From Nissolia schottii (lineage: Eukaryota; Streptophyta; Magnoliopsida; Fabales; Fabaceae): DNA of 64,000 nt. The stretch spans positions 11,231 through 75,230 of the forward strand of contig QANU01012750.1 in the NCBI GenBank assembly GCA_003254905.1. Direction: 5' to 3'. A program made the translations under genes and the position numbers. Below are positions 22,265 through 34,844 of this stretch, piece after piece; positions within the stretch are counted from its first letter, which is position 1; every line of letters begins with the position of its first letter. The notes under the pieces were generated by a model. The model was given only the letters and a program-made list of their open reading frames with translations. It did no database searches and had not been told where the DNA came from.

Positions 22265-22459
22265 ACCAACGGGGGTTGGTCCAAGTGGTAAGTGGCTTGA
22301 TATCGCTTAAGCAAGGTCCCGAGTTCAAGACCTTGTGAACCCAGTTATTCCCGCTGGGAGACTCACCCGCCATAGCCAGGTGCGCGACCCGGGTCGACCC
22401 GGATTAGTCAAGGCTAAGCCTTGGATACCGAGCAGGCAAGCTAAAAAAAATAATAAAAA
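22265..22459 (+). mobile_element. SINE retrotransposon (tRNA-derived)
   Basis: Flanked by a 13-bp target duplication TTCCACTAGTGGT (22252-22264 and 22460-22472). Unit 3 shows the empty site near 48220. The head has Pol III promoter boxes: A-box-like TGGTCCAAGTGG (22277-22288) and B-box-like GAGTTCAAGACCT (22321-22333). The 3' end is A-rich (22442-22459). About 195 bp with no coding capacity. Confidence 0.9.
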
Positions 22460-22472
22460 TTCCACTAGTGGT

Positions 22473-23354
22473 TTTTTCACCTATTTATGGGATAAATACA
22501 AATTTTTACTATTTTTTTATTTTTGACAAATTTTAAAACTAAATTCGTCGAAATTTATTATCATTTCATGTTCTATATGATTTTCATAAATTTTTCATTA
22601 GTGGAACCTTTAAAAGAGCCAATTTATAAGAAATTTAAAGATTTGCAGACCATTTGAGTTCATAATGCATCTCTCCACAAGTTTTATTTTAAAAAGTATT
22701 AATTTATCACATTAAATCATATAACACATCACTATGTCATATTAAATCATAATATGGAGACAAATTTTACAAATTTAATTATAAAATATTATCAAAAATA
22801 CAAAAATTAATAGAAGATTGTTTTTGCCCTTTTGAGCATGTGAGAAACCACGTATTCACAATTCATAATTAGGGCATGCATCTATTTCCCTCTCTTCCAA
22901 TATTTTCAAGCACAAAGTTGTTATTTTTAAAAAATATATTTTGAGTATGAAATTTTCTTATTTTCATTTTGAAGTTCTTAATTAATTTGAGAATGAAATT
23001 TACGGAGACGTTTGTCTTTTAGGTGCGAATTGAAAATTGTGAGCAATGATAATATCTTTTTCATTGATTTTTTTTAAAAAGCATTCGGAAAGAGACATAC
23101 CATTTCATTAACATAAAACATGTAAGAAAATTAATAATTTTAGTATTTTATATTTAGATATTTGATTTACTTTGTAATTTAGTAAGTTACATGAAAGTTA
23201 GTTAAATGTTATTTTATTTTTTAATGTTTTGAGATTGATTTCTATGCATGGTAAATAAACTACCCACTATTATAAATTTACAATGTTGTCAAGCCATGGT
23301 AAGTAAACTACCCACAAGTATAAACTACACATCATGATAGAAATTGAACTATTG
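22473..23354. other. Shared AT-rich spacer
   Basis: Homologous to 48237-49190 in unit 3 and in part to 6266-6436 and 8049-8330 in unit 1. It includes the empty site of the unit 1 Pack-MULE. Nothing else recognised. Confidence 0.6.
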
Positions 23355-23788
23355 GGTTTTGTTAAACATCGTGGAAAAACCGACAAATGGGACACCAAAA
23401 AATATAGGAGAAAGATAGATAACAGAGAAATAACAATTGTATTATCTGAGTTGTTGTTGTGTTTTTTTTACATAGGAGGTTGAGCCTATTTATAGGCTGA
23501 AGACTTAACGGCCAAAACTCAACGGCCAAAAATAAATTACATCAATTTAAAAGATTATAATTAAATCAAATCATTTACATAAATTATTCTTAACAACCTC
23601 CCTCAAGCTAAAGGTTCCCGAGCTTTAAGCTTGTCATAGTTCAACGGTGAGTAGAGTGGAATCAACAAAACAGAGGCAACAAAGGCTGGGCGGAACTAGC
23701 AAAGGCAATTGTGGCTGGGTGGAACCAGCAAAAGAAACAGTGGCTGGGCGGAACCAGCGAAGGCAACAATGGAGGCAACATCAGGAGT

Positions 23789-26332
23789 CACCACAAGAAA
23801 AAAGGTCATTACCGTCGGAACTACCGTCGGAGTTACCGTCAGTTGTTAACGTTACCGTCCACATTACCATCGGACGCGGGCACACGGTAAAGTGGTCGAT
23901 GGTAATAAGTTTACCGTTGAAAAAGGGCAACCGACGGTAATTACCGTCGGCCTAAACCGACGTAAAGCAGAGCTGTTTTACCGTTGGATTAGGGCGACGG
24001 TAACATAATAATATTTTATTTGTATGCCACCGTCGGTCAGAACTGACGATAAGTATATTAGTAATTATCGTCGGACATATCCGACGGTAATAATTATTAT
24101 TATTTTTTAAAAAATTTTAAAATTTTTTGTATTATTTGTTTTAATAAATTACTATAATCATATAAATAAAATTTTCAAATGTAAAAATGCATATTTAATA
24201 AGTAATTAAATATTTTGAATATTGATATGTTATTAATACTAAATATTTATATGTTATGTGGTGGGCAACATAACTTCGTTCATGTTTGGTAGAAATTAAA
24301 GATGGACGGTGCACATGCGAAAAATATGGTTTCTTAGATAAGCTGCAACAGTCCAAAAATTAATTTTGCAAAAAGAACGGGACGCTCTTTATCGTAAAGA
24401 GCGGGGGGGGGGGGAATCCATCGATTTGCACTTCGAAGAGCCCATATGGCTTGAACTCATGCGCGCGAGCCCAACTAGCTTCTCAACTCTTTTTACCAAT
24501 ACAACAACTACTAAAGGTATATAAACACTTAAAAAGTTTGTGATCTAACCAATGTAGGACTAGAACTTTTGAAGTTTACATAACCTTCCTCTTACCCATT
24601 GTTTATGTTGTGACATTGAGAAAGAGATGAAGTACAATATTATCGAATTAATCAAGCGTGTTAATCAAGGTCCACTACGATCAAAATAATGGTACAAGAG
24701 AGTCTCAAATCACAGCACAAATTGTGCTCAATAATCAGCCAAAGAACAAGGCAAGAATAATGAAATAGAGAACAAAAGAAACCAGAAAAATCAAAAAATG
24801 TTGTTACTATGCGTGGCCAATTTCTCATTGCTTAGGAAACCTCTCAACGATCCCACCGTCCATATTAAAGTATCACCTGTTCCAAACCTGTTGACAAAAT
24901 TTCAGCCCAATCCAACGGTGAACGAAGCGGTGGCAGCAGATCAAAAACTGCTGCCCTGACAAAAAAAGTTTTCTTCTCTTCTCCTTATTTTCTTCTTCTT
25001 CTTTTTTTCTCAGCTCTCTCTTTTTCCTTAAAACTGACCCCTCTCCACTATTAAGTACCATGACAAACATTGTCCAAAGTAAAACATTATGTAGTATCAC
25101 ATCAAGCTAATTGAAGGTTTTGATTTTTACATAACCAAGGTTTTATTTCAAAAGTTCTAGTCCCACATTGGTTACATCACAAATCTTTTAAGTGTTTATA
25201 TACATTTAGTAGTTATTGTATTAGTAAAAAGAGTTGAGAAGGGAGTTGGGCTCGAGCGCATGAGTCCAAGCCATATGGGCTCTTCGAAGTGCAAATCGAT
25301 GGATTTGCCCCCCCCCGCGCGCACGATAAAGAGCATCCCAGTGCAAAGTTTGAGTTAAAGGCCATACCTGTTTGCCAGCTATGCCTCTTTCAATCTACTT
25401 TAACCTTTACACTCCCAATTGAGCTACAACCCCATGTATGTTACCAATTAACAACAACTTCTAAAATTCAAAACATAAACAAAGACAAAACAAACAAAAT
25501 AAAAAATGCGACCTCTGCCGGCTGTGCCACACTGCTGTACACCCGCGATGGTGGCTCGGTGGTCGCCCCGTGGCCGTGGTGGCTCGGTGAACCCGCGGTC
25601 CATCCGCAGTGGTGCCCCTGTCGACCTGCGGTTGGTGGATTGGGGGGACAAACCGGAAGGGAAGAGGACCAGCAACGGAAGAGATGAACAACAACAACCA
25701 GTGGTGGACCAGAGGTCGACCTGCGGACAACGGAAGAGAAGCTGCAGGGGGAGAACACAATGGGGAAAGGAAGCTACAGAGGGAGAACACAATGGGAAGA
25801 GGAGAAACGAATTTCGTTTAAGTCTTTGGGTCACAGCTGTTACCGTTGGAAAAAACCATCGGTAAATGTCCAGTTTGATGGTACTAAAGATGCACCAAAA
25901 CGCAACGTTTTACTTAAAACTATTACCGTTGGCCAATTTTAATTGGGCGACGGTAACCAAAAAAATCGCGCCAACTTTTGGGACCAAAATATTTCAAACC
26001 AGTTACCGTCGGAATAGCTACCGACGGTAATGTGTGTGGTGAACACGTGCCTGTTTACAATTGATGATAATTTACCGTCTGCTATGTCCGACGGTAATAT
26101 CGTTGTTTTTTTTCTTTAAATCAAAATCTCAAATTGTTACCGGCGGCTGTTTCTGACGGTAAATTGTTCGTGCCTTCTCCCGCGAGTAATTACCGTTGCT
26201 GTTACCGTCGGCCAGCTTTTCCGACGGTAATGAACCACTTACCGTCGGTACTATTTTATTTTTCGACGGTAATACCGTCGGCTCGTGTCCGACGGTAATG
26301 TCTGGACGGTAATAGTCAGTTTTCTAGTAGTG
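23789..26332. mobile_element. Non-autonomous CACTA (En/Spm) transposon nested in the TRIM
   Basis: Termini CACCACAAGAAAAAA and (inverted) CACTACTAGAAAACTG are flanked by a 3-bp duplication AGT (23786-23788 and 26333-26335). Both subterminal regions (about 23800-24110 and 25845-26320) carry more than ten copies of TTACCGTCGG in both orientations, the transposase-binding architecture of this superfamily. The GC-rich interior frames around 25450-25870 overlap on both strands and match no transposase I recognise. Confidence 0.93.
24379..25339. mobile_element. Inverted-repeat element inside the CACTA transposon
   Basis: Arms of roughly 230 bp are inverted copies of each other. The left arm starts GGGACGCTCTTTATCG, and the right arm, inverted, starts GGGATGCTCTTTATCG. 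Both contain CGATTTGCACTTCGAAGAGC and ACTAGAACTTTTGAA. The centre is non-coding. No convincing target duplication, so the superfamily is unresolved. Confidence 0.65.
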
Positions 26333-26715
26333 AGTTGAGCGGAACCAACAAAGGCAACATCGAGAGTTAGGCGGAACTAGCAAAGGCAACAACGATAGGC
26401 AACATATAGAGACTGCACAAAGGCAGCGTTAGGAAACATCGAAGACTACACAAAGGCCGTGTTAGGCAACATACGGAGACTTCAAAGGAGTCGCCACCGG
26501 CGACTTTGTCGGAGAAGATGAGAGCTTGGAGATAACAATGGAAAGGGTGATGCGGTTAAGGTGGAAGTCCGAGGTAAGGGAGGCGGCATGGCAGTTGTTG
26601 AAGACGCGCTCGGGGTTCTTCTTGGAGGAGTCAGGGAGAGAATGGATGAGTAGCGGCGGAGGTGGAGGTGGCAGAGACGAGATTGCTCACGAAGGGTGCC
26701 ATGGCTCTGATACCA

Positions 26716-26795
26716 TGTTAAACATCGTGGAAAAACTGATAAATGAGACACCAAAAAATATAGGAGAAAGATAGACAACAGAGAAATAACAATTG
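26716..26795 (-). mobile_element. Partial TRIM LTR next to its primer-binding site
   Basis: TGTTAAACATCGTGG... matches the first 80 bp of the outer LTRs and is abutted on the left by the complement of TGGTATCAGAGCCA. It breaks off at 26795 into a three-fold A- and C-rich tandem repeat (about 26799-26960). Confidence 0.85.
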
Positions 26796-26989
26796 ATAAA
26801 ACCAAAAGAAAACAAAAACAACCCCATAGCCCAATACCTCAACAGCAGCCAATCTTGTAGCCCAAACCAAAAGAAAACAACCCCGTAGCCCAATAGCAGC
26901 CAATCCTAGCCCAACCCGAAAGAAAACAAAAACAACCCCGTAGCCCAATACCTCCCGCTGCCTTGTCCACCACATCAGGTAAAACAACA

Positions 26990-27350
26990 TGGTATCAGAG
27001 CCATGGTTCCTACCTTGAACCCATATTCCCTCTTCCGCCAATTTTCCTCTTAATCGCCTCCACATAATCTTGATGTTGACTTAATCTGCTTCCGTGTAGT
27101 TCTCGATGTTGCCTTTGTTGTTTCCGCTCAACTCGTGATGTTGCCTCCGTTGTTGCCTTCGCTGGTTCCACCAAGCTTTTGTTGCCTCTTTTTTGTTGAT
27201 TCCGCTCTACTCAGCCCTCCGTTGAACTATGATAAGCTTAAAGCTCGGGGAACTTTAGCTTGAAGGAAGGTTTAAGAATAATTTATGTAAATAATTTGAT
27301 TTAATTGATTTGATTTAATTATAATCTTTTAAATTGATTGTAATTTATTT
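26990..27350 (+). mobile_element. TRIM fragment in opposite orientation
   Basis: Contains a forward primer-binding site TGGTATCAGAGCCA (26990-27003), an internal region inversely matching 23600-23760, a polypurine tract GAAGGAAGGT (about 27263-27272) and the first ~80 bp of an LTR ending at 27350. There it meets the outer minus-strand LTR head to head. A second, oppositely oriented copy is therefore fused into the element. Confidence 0.8.
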
Positions 27351-27603
27351 TGTTAAACATCGTGGAAAAACCGATAAATGGGACACCAAGAAATATAGGA
27401 GAAAGATAGATAACAGAGAAATAACAATTGTATTATCTGAGTTGTTGTGTTTTTTTTACATAGGAGGTTGAGCCTATTTATAGGCTGAAGACTCAACGGC
27501 CAAAACACACCGGCCAAAAATAAATTACAATCAATTTAAAAGATTATAACTAAATCAAATCAATTAAATCAAATCATTTACATAAATTATTCTTAACAGG
27601 TTT

Positions 27604-28343
27604 CACTAAATTTTTTCCTAACATTACTAAATCTACTCCACCATAGAATTAATATGCAGTAGCATTTAAAAAGTTTAAATTCATTAATTATTGACTAATA
27701 TTGTTTAAAATACTTGAGGTTAATAAAATAATTTCTTTATGAATATAATTATTTATTTTAATAATTGTAAATGTTCTTTATTTTCCATGCGTTGCACGCC
27801 TTTTAAAAAAAAAACACAACTAAGTAAAAATATCCTGAGAAATAGACCCGAAATAAAACAAGTTTCTATCCTCATATTGAGTCCTCTTCATAAAATAATT
27901 CATAAAAATAAAAAAACTAGTTAGCAAGAGTTAACGTTTGGAAACGCTTACCGAATTAAATAAGCAGCCTCGAGAGAAATCAGAAATGTAGTAGCCTTTG
28001 ATTGAAGAAGGGGTGCCAATTGAAGAATGCCATCAGCAATATATATAGATATATCCACCTGTGCGGGTCCGTATTATTATATGTGGAACACCGAATTAAC
28101 AAAACAATCGTAGGTGAATATCAGAATATGAGATGAGGCTTACTTGTGATATATATGCTATGTTATATATAGAAGAAGGGGAGAGGGGTTTCAATCCGTT
28201 AACCTCCCAAGAAGCAACCAGTTTTTGTTAACTACACAAAGAAAAGGATTTGTTCTCCACAATTCACACCTCGACGGCCAAAAAAAAAAGGCAAATAATT
28301 ATATGTTGTTTAAGCTTAGATTAATATATATATATATATATAT
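27604..28343. other. Shared AT-rich spacer
   Basis: Matches 8330-9110 and 49190-50060. It ends in an AT microsatellite (28322-28343) that runs into the assembly gap. No genes recognised. Confidence 0.6.
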
Positions 28344-28422
28344 NNNNNNNNNNNNNNNNNNNNNNNNNNNNNNNNNNNNNNNNNNNNNNNNNNNNNNNNN
28401 NNNNNNNNNNNNNNNNNNNNNN
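28344..28422. other. Assembly gap (79 N)
   Basis: Gap following an AT microsatellite. Units 1 and 3 carry about 150-180 bp here, including AAATGGAAA- and GGGAAGGGGTTAG-containing sequence that is absent in unit 2, so the gap probably under-represents the missing DNA. Confidence 0.95.
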
Positions 28423-28424
28423 AA

Positions 28425-29966
28425 AAAAGGGGGGGGGGGTAATGCTCTACTTAGTCCCTTAGCTTTTAACCGGTACTCACATTGGTCCCTCAATAGAAGA
28501 AAGTGCCAATGTGGTCCCTGTCCATTAGCATTGTGACAGAGCGCGACATGTCCGTTAACTCTGTCGTAATCAGCAAGTGCGAACAATTTCTACAAACCCT
28601 AATCGTCTCCTAACCTCCTAGATAAACTCCATAAAAAACCTAACTTGAAACCACAAACTGCAACACCATGAACTTCAACATTATCTTTTAAACATCCAAT
28701 AACATCTTATACATATTCACATACAACATGATCAATTTAGGACTTAGAAGATAACGTCATGACTTTCTAAAAAGCTTTCATGATTTCTAAAATAAGTTCA
28801 CAAAAGGTTTCTTAACATGATCAATATAAATCTGGTTTCATAAACATAAGATCAATGCTGACACGAGAACAAATTACTAGCTTAATATCACATAACAACT
28901 CAATGTAAATTGGAACAGTGCATCTAGTCAGTGATCTTCAACAATGTAGTGTCATGACAATGTTGCAACATTGACGCTATGAATGAAAAGAATGCGTGCA
29001 ACGCTATAGTGCCCTACCAGAACTATGGCATTGTTGTGACAACAAACTATAGAACGATTAATCAATCATTAATTGATTGATCATCGACATGAACAAAGAC
29101 AAGACAGGCATACCTAACTTAAAGAACAATGAACAGTGTAGAGAGACGACGTCTTTCCATGAGAGACTTGAGTTTCGGGATACCACAAACTCAACTTAAC
29201 GGAGCTATAACCTTTGGGAATGAAGAACATTGCAGGAGGAATAGGGTTTCTGAGCTAGATTGGTTTGGAGGTTCTTACTAGGGTTCAACAATTCCATATT
29301 TTTGTGAAACAATGATATAAATGTGGATGGCTCGAGTTAAACTCGAAACTAGGTCAAACTGCCAAACTCGCAACGCTATAGTTCCTAGTCGTGCTGAAAC
29401 ATTGACATGAATACTTTCTGACCAGGAAAATCTGGGACTCACAATGCCTAGTCAACACGAGTGTCGTAGTGTTGCCCCCTGAGCAAGTTTGGACACAGTG
29501 AGCTCAAGAGAAAGTTCTGGTCCAGTAAGTTTCAGAGCAGGTCCCAACATATAGGGAGCAAATCCCTATGAAGGTTGCTTCAGTGAGCATTTATCTCTAT
29601 TAGTTATTAGTGAAGGTAGTTTTCCTTGTATGCGGTCACAATCATTTCGGGTTGTGACTATCCCGATGGTAATAAATTGAGGTACTAACAGTGGCAACAT
29701 TTGAAATGTTCAGGGAATACATGGTTTTTTCTTTCTTTGAGGGACTAATTTGGACATTGATGTAATGTTCAGGGACCAATTTGGACATTCGCCCTTACTG
29801 ACTACGATAGAGTTAAGAGACACATCACCCTCCGCACAATACAAATGGACTAAGGGACTAGCGGAAAAACGAGTGAAATGTTTAAGAACTGAATTAACAT
29901 TTTTTTTTTGTTGAGGGACTAACGTGAACGCGGGTAAAAAGTGCAAGGACTAAGTAGGGCATTCCC
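28425..29966. mobile_element. ~1.5 kb TIR element, unit 2 copy
   Basis: Orthologous to 9284-10815 and 50228-51760, with GGGTAATGCTCTACTTAGTC and inverted AGGGAATGCCCTACTTAGTC ends. Its left boundary lies just after the N gap. Confidence 0.7.
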
Positions 29967-30924
29967 TAAAAAAAAGTTCAATTTTGGGTTGCATGTGCTC
30001 CTTTTATTTTGAGTAAAGGCTCAATTTGGTTTCTATCATATTACTAATAGGTTAATTTGGTCTCTAACAAAAAAAATGTTTGCATATTGTCGTTTTCAAA
30101 TGTGAATCAAGTTAGTTCTATCTTTGTAACAAAAAGTTTAATGATCTTAAACTTTTTAATATGTTTTACTCTATGTGTTCCATAATAATAGTCTCTTTTA
30201 CTTTTTTTAGGTTCATTTATAGCTTAATGTATTTAGACGTAAATGTGTTAGATCATTAAGTTATGAATAAACCTAAAATAATGAAAAGGACTACTACTAT
30301 GAAACGGAGGGAGTAAGTTTTTAATATGTTTTCACTTAAAAATAATTTGGTTCTTAATAAAACCTAAACAAGGGGACCTAGACTGCTTTGCGTGCAAATG
30401 ATACATTCCGAAATAAAAGGAAAGCAAGTACCTTTAAAGGCTATACTCATGGTATTTTTCAAACTTAAGAAAAGGATATATAAATTGCATAAGAAAGCCC
30501 GATTCCCATATTTTCTTTCAATATTACCTTTAAGAATGATAACAGATTTTGGTGGGACCCATTATTTGTTACTAGTATATGCTAATAAATTAGTATATGC
30601 CTAAATTTTAAATTAAGTCTTGAGTTGATTGACATTTTTAATTAACAAAATCCGTTTGCATCTTCATATATATTGCCATCAAAAGTGTCAACTAGAGAGG
30701 TTATATAGGAGAGAATACTAGCTGAGGAGTTCCACATGAAACTGTACTAGATCAGAATAAATGATTTTCCTATCCAAATCCAAATTATTGAAAAAATTGC
30801 ATTTATATGTTATAACAAGCTGCTTTCTACACTCTGTCTATACATGTTCCTCATTGAAGTTCTTAATATTTAATTTGCCACACACTTCAGCAAATGCTAT
30901 AGTACAATATGATAACTATCAAGA
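29967..30924. other. Shared spacer with Stowaway MITE
   Basis: AT-rich and equivalent to 10816-11709. It contains the MITE at 30169-30313. The short forward frame at 30392-30604 occurs in the three units but carries no recognisable domain. Confidence 0.5.
30169..30313. mobile_element. Stowaway-type MITE, unit 2 copy
   Basis: Same element as 11022-11167: right end GAAACGGAGGGAG followed by TA, imperfect palindrome. Confidence 0.85.
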
Positions 30925-31252
30925 AATTAGAGAGTTTTGAATGCCGCGATCATATCCCTTCAACCAACAAAATTTCTAATTGAGGAAAATGCTCGAAATG
31001 AAATGGCAAAAACTGCAACTCTACAATTTCCAATACTCATTGTTTTAAGAGTAGGGAGTTTTATTGCAGCAAGTAATAAGACTCCATATTATTGCAAAAT
31101 GAGGTGTACAAAATTTGAAGAGAATTTAAAGAGTCCATGTTGATTCATTTCAGCCATTATCGCAACTCATGGTCTCAGAGTCCAACATCACAACTTTGAA
31201 TTCTTACAGGTCGTCGTATACACCAAACACTTGGCATGCTGCTATGCATTTT
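30925..31252 (-). pseudogene. Relict CNL with NB-ARC deleted, unit 2 copy
   Basis: Same structure as the unit 1 relict. A coiled-coil remnant (VYDDL.EFK.VMLD, about 31245-31185) is joined to frameshifted LRR remnants (NNMESYYLLQ, LPTLKTMSI). A 1-bp difference within the GVYDDL codons further disrupts the frame. Not translatable as an NLR. Confidence 0.8.
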
Positions 31253-31700
31253 CAATCTTATCACTGGAAAAAAAACCGTCAATTTTGAAAATAAAATTTA
31301 ATGATGCAGCGAAATTCCATCTAATGATAACACTTATAACTACTGACGGATAAACCTGTCAGTAATGACTCAACAATAAACCCTAACTTCTAATAAAATG
31401 AAATAAATAAAATTTTATTTATTTAATTAATAATGACAAGTATATCCACTGGTAAAATACATATCTATATACATAAAAACTATAAAAAAAACAATATATT
31501 CTAAAATTTCGTTGGTAAATGTTGGCGCCACATGATCCTATTAATTTACCAATACATTTAATGACAAAAATAATATCAGTCTCTTTTCTTTGGCATTTTC
31601 TTATATCATATCAAAATCTATATTTCTGATGGATTTTTCTTCAAAAAGGCATAAATAGCACAGACGGACATATATTTGTCGATATATCGAATGTTTTTAA

Positions 31701-33441
31701 GGCAGTGTCTGGTAAGTGTTGAAAGCTTAGTTACGCTCTCGTCATTTAATAATATACCTTCTTTACAGCTTTTAGATCCTCGAGGGATCCAATTGCAGTA
31801 TAGTCGGGTATAGTCGTATCCACATGGAGTTGCAAAAATACCGTTCTTGAGTTTAGTTAATTAAGCAATAAAGTGAAAGATTGGTAAATTGATTGATAGT
31901 AGTTAAAATAAGCAAATAAAAAACATAAAAATAAATAGGCAACAAATCAGAGGTAGATCCAAAAGCTTGTTGGGAATTGAATCCTATTATAGTTTCATGC
32001 ACCCATTTACTTAGTACAAAAGAATTATCATTCCATTGATTGCCCGCCATCAGTTCTTAACTTGTTCATCGCTCTCGCGCATGAAAAGATTGCCAGGCTT
32101 CCTTTGTTAAGCTGTCACTTTCGCACACAAACTTAACAAAGTACACTAGCATTATTTCAGATGTTAAAACGACTAATCCTTCATTCTAGTTACGGCAACG
32201 AAGAATTAGATGAATTGACCTAGTTCCAACTTATGATGCCACTCTCGCATGCAATCAAGCAGTTTAGAATCATGCTTTAGGTAGCTAAGCTAAAACAAGC
32301 ATTAGGCATAAAATCATTCAAGCAAATCATAGAAAATGATAGATTCATATGCAAAAATTACATGGATACAATCATACTACAATAGTTATCAAAATCCCAA
32401 CAACAAGAGGATTAGAAATCCATCTTACAAGAGTTAATCTCGGAGGCAAGGTTATGGACGCTTACCATGACACGTTCTCACGCTGTCATGACAACGACTG
32501 CCGAGCTTCCTCGATCACTCCTGACTCCTTCACCGACCTCCTCTTTGTTGCTAAACTAACCTAAGCTTTGAAGTACAAGAGAAATAAGAAAGAGATGGAT
32601 TCTGAACTATGGAGGGATGGTCTCAAATGAATGCCTCAGCCTCCTATTTATAAGTCAAAATCTGGGGCCACCGCTGAGAGGTAAGGGCATGCTGCTGAGC
32701 GATTCAGGTGTCACCGCTGAGTGATAATGGTAAATCGCTGAGCGGTTTAGTCTTTTCCGGAGGCTACAGGCTATCATCATAAATGCAGCGGCTGTTAGTG
32801 GGTGGCGGCGCCGTCTTTGCAGTGCGGCGTCAGGTTTTGCATGGCGGCGCCAACCTGTTGGCAGCTGCAAATGGCTCCGGAGGATACTATCGCTGAGCGG
32901 TCAAGGGTACCTCGCTCAGCAGTTCTTGTCTTTTGTGCGCTGAGCGAATTGTAGCTACCGCTGAGTGGCCTCTCGCCTGATAATGACTTTTTCCTTCTTT
33001 TGCCTTTTTTGCCCTTGCTCCATTCTTCTGAGATTATTCTTTAATTAATATGCTTGCATCCATCTTTAGAATCCTACAAAAGTGGGGGATTTAATGAGAT
33101 ATTTCTTTAAAATATAAGCAAATAAGTGTCTTTTTACTAGTTAAATTTTGTGCAATCACGACACTTATCAGTAAGCGTCTTAGAACAGAAAATACGGAGA
33201 CAATGAGAACATAAATATGTTTGCAGAATAAGGCGAAAACGTAAAACTTAAAATTGTCTTTGTCTTAGGATAATTTTTGACTAATTTTTATACATCTAAA
33301 AAAGAAAAGTACAGAAAAGATGCTTGGGACACAAGGGACGCGTCTTTATCATACCTTGAAAATGGAGGGATGCAAGAGACACACCTCTGTTGTCCCTGCA
33401 TCTCCATATTTTTTGTCCCGAGATGCTTACCAAACGTTGCC
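31701..33441. mobile_element. ~280 bp MITE split by a solo LTR
   Basis: Left part 31701-31716 (GGCAGTGTCTGGTAAG) and right part from 33171 (GTAAGCGTCTTAG) to 33441 (..CCAAACGTTGCC) together equal the intact MITE at 53709-53989. Confidence 0.85.
31717..33170. mobile_element. Solo LTR A (1454 bp)
   Basis: Starts TGTTGAAAGC, ends GACACTTATCA, and is flanked by the 5-bp duplication GTAAG (31712-31716 and 33171-33175). It interrupts a MITE that is intact in unit 3. No internal retrotransposon domain, primer-binding site or second LTR is present, so it is a solo LTR left by recombination. It contains a TATA-like CTATTTATAAGTC (about 32643) and a cluster of GCTGAGCGG-type motifs. Same family as 35269-36776. 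Confidence 0.92.
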
Positions 33442-34844
33442 TTAGTGCACATGCTAGACACAACACAGACACCGATGAAACACATGAGACCAATTTCTCT
33501 TTTTTCTATAGGCTTTTTAGTGGACTGGTGCTTAAACTTTTCTTTTTGGGTTAGGAGGGGACCATTAGAAAATAAAAATGTCTATAGAAAATGTGCCCCA
33601 TGTTTCTAGAATCGACTTAGAAATAGTAAGAACTGATGTGTGCGTGTGTCGTGTCCTTTCAATTTTGGTATTTGTTGGGTCATAGTGTTTATGTCTTGTC
33701 TCGTGTCCGTGTTTGCAATAAACATATTTTGGTAAGGGAAAAAAAAGAGATCAGATGTCCAGAAGTGTAAATTTAGGAGTGTCAATAGCCAATGAAAACA
33801 TATCACCTAGGAGTAGGAACAAGTCAGGCGGCCTAACAGGGGCCTACGATCTGGCATGGCTTATTAAAAAATATAATCAGGCGCAGACTTATTGAAAGGC
33901 ATGTTTATCATAACAGCCCAGGCTTAGGCTGAGGCTGATTAGAAAGCCTGCAAATTAAGCCTACTAGGTCAACCTGTTATGCTATTGTGCTTATTTGCAA
34001 AAACACTTATTGTACGTCTCACACACGCAACAACAGCACAAGAAAGAGCTCCTTTAGCCACTGAGCTATCGCGTGCCTTTGTTATTTAATCGCATAATTA
34101 TCTTATTTAACCATTGCAGTATTGCAATTTTTTTTAAAAAAATTCATAATAAGTTGGAAGCAGGGATCGTCACCCCTTACTTTCATTTCTTATCTCAGTG
34201 CTGTTCTTTGTTCTCATCTCTCAAACCCTCACCCTCTTCATTGTTTGCTCTCCCTCTTGCTCATCTCACCGCCTCCGCTTCCATTAGGGCACAACTACGA
34301 GCATGCCGTTGTTTCCCTCTCTTTCCTTGTCCCTATCTACAAGAAGGAGCTCATCTTTGTGCTCAACTCCTCCAACAAACTTGACACACAACACTTGACG
34401 AAAGGCGCCCATGCGTCCACCTCTGCATCCCTTGAAATGGAATTTTGGAGATTTTTGAAGCGGCGCACGACCGATCACACGATTTGTGTTTTTTCATTAA
34501 CTGCTTGTTTCATTTTTTTGAATGATTATTGTTGTGTTTGTATTTTTTTTTATGATTTTAAAGATTTATTGTCAATTTCATATTATTATGTTTTGTATTT
34601 GATTCAATTTCACGATTATGAATTCTGAATGATTATTATTATTCTATGAATGATTTCTGATTTCTGTGTTTGTTCAATTCATATTGTTATGTTTCTGTAC
34701 CTAATTATCATTTTGATTAAGTTGAGTTTTTTCTTAAATTTTTTATGAACTTTCTAATCTTGCAGGCCTTCTAAACAAGCCTCAGGCCAAATTTTTGAAA
34801 AGGTTAGGCTTAAGCCAAAAAAAGAGTTTATGACAGGCCACAGT
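33442..34844. other. Shared intergenic spacer
   Basis: Homologous to 53990-55398 in unit 3. It contains CT-rich tracts and T-rich tracts. Short open frames are not protein-like. No feature recognised. Confidence 0.5.

Larger units (their letters stand above)
23360..27598 (-). mobile_element. TRIM-type LTR retrotransposon with nested insertions
   Basis: Outer LTRs at 23360-23595 and 27351-27598 share TG..CA ends (TGTTAAACATCG ... TTCTTAACA) and are flanked by a 5-bp duplication GGTTT (23355-23359 and 27599-27603). Unit 3 has the empty site near 49190. In minus orientation a polypurine tract (complement of ACCTCCCTCAAGC, from 23596) precedes the left LTR, and a tRNA-Met-type binding site (TGGTATCAGAGCCA, complement at 26702-26715) adjoins an internal partial LTR. 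The internal region without the CACTA is under 1 kb and non-coding, hence TRIM. The right third is rearranged. Confidence 0.88.

Noticed and set aside
25448-25865. Overlapping GC-rich frames on both strands inside the CACTA transposon
   Set aside because: Low-complexity Pro/Arg/Ser-rich translations in all frames with no recognisable transposase or host domain.
28225-28586. Open frames crossing the N gap
   Set aside because: They exist only because Ns are read as unknown codons.
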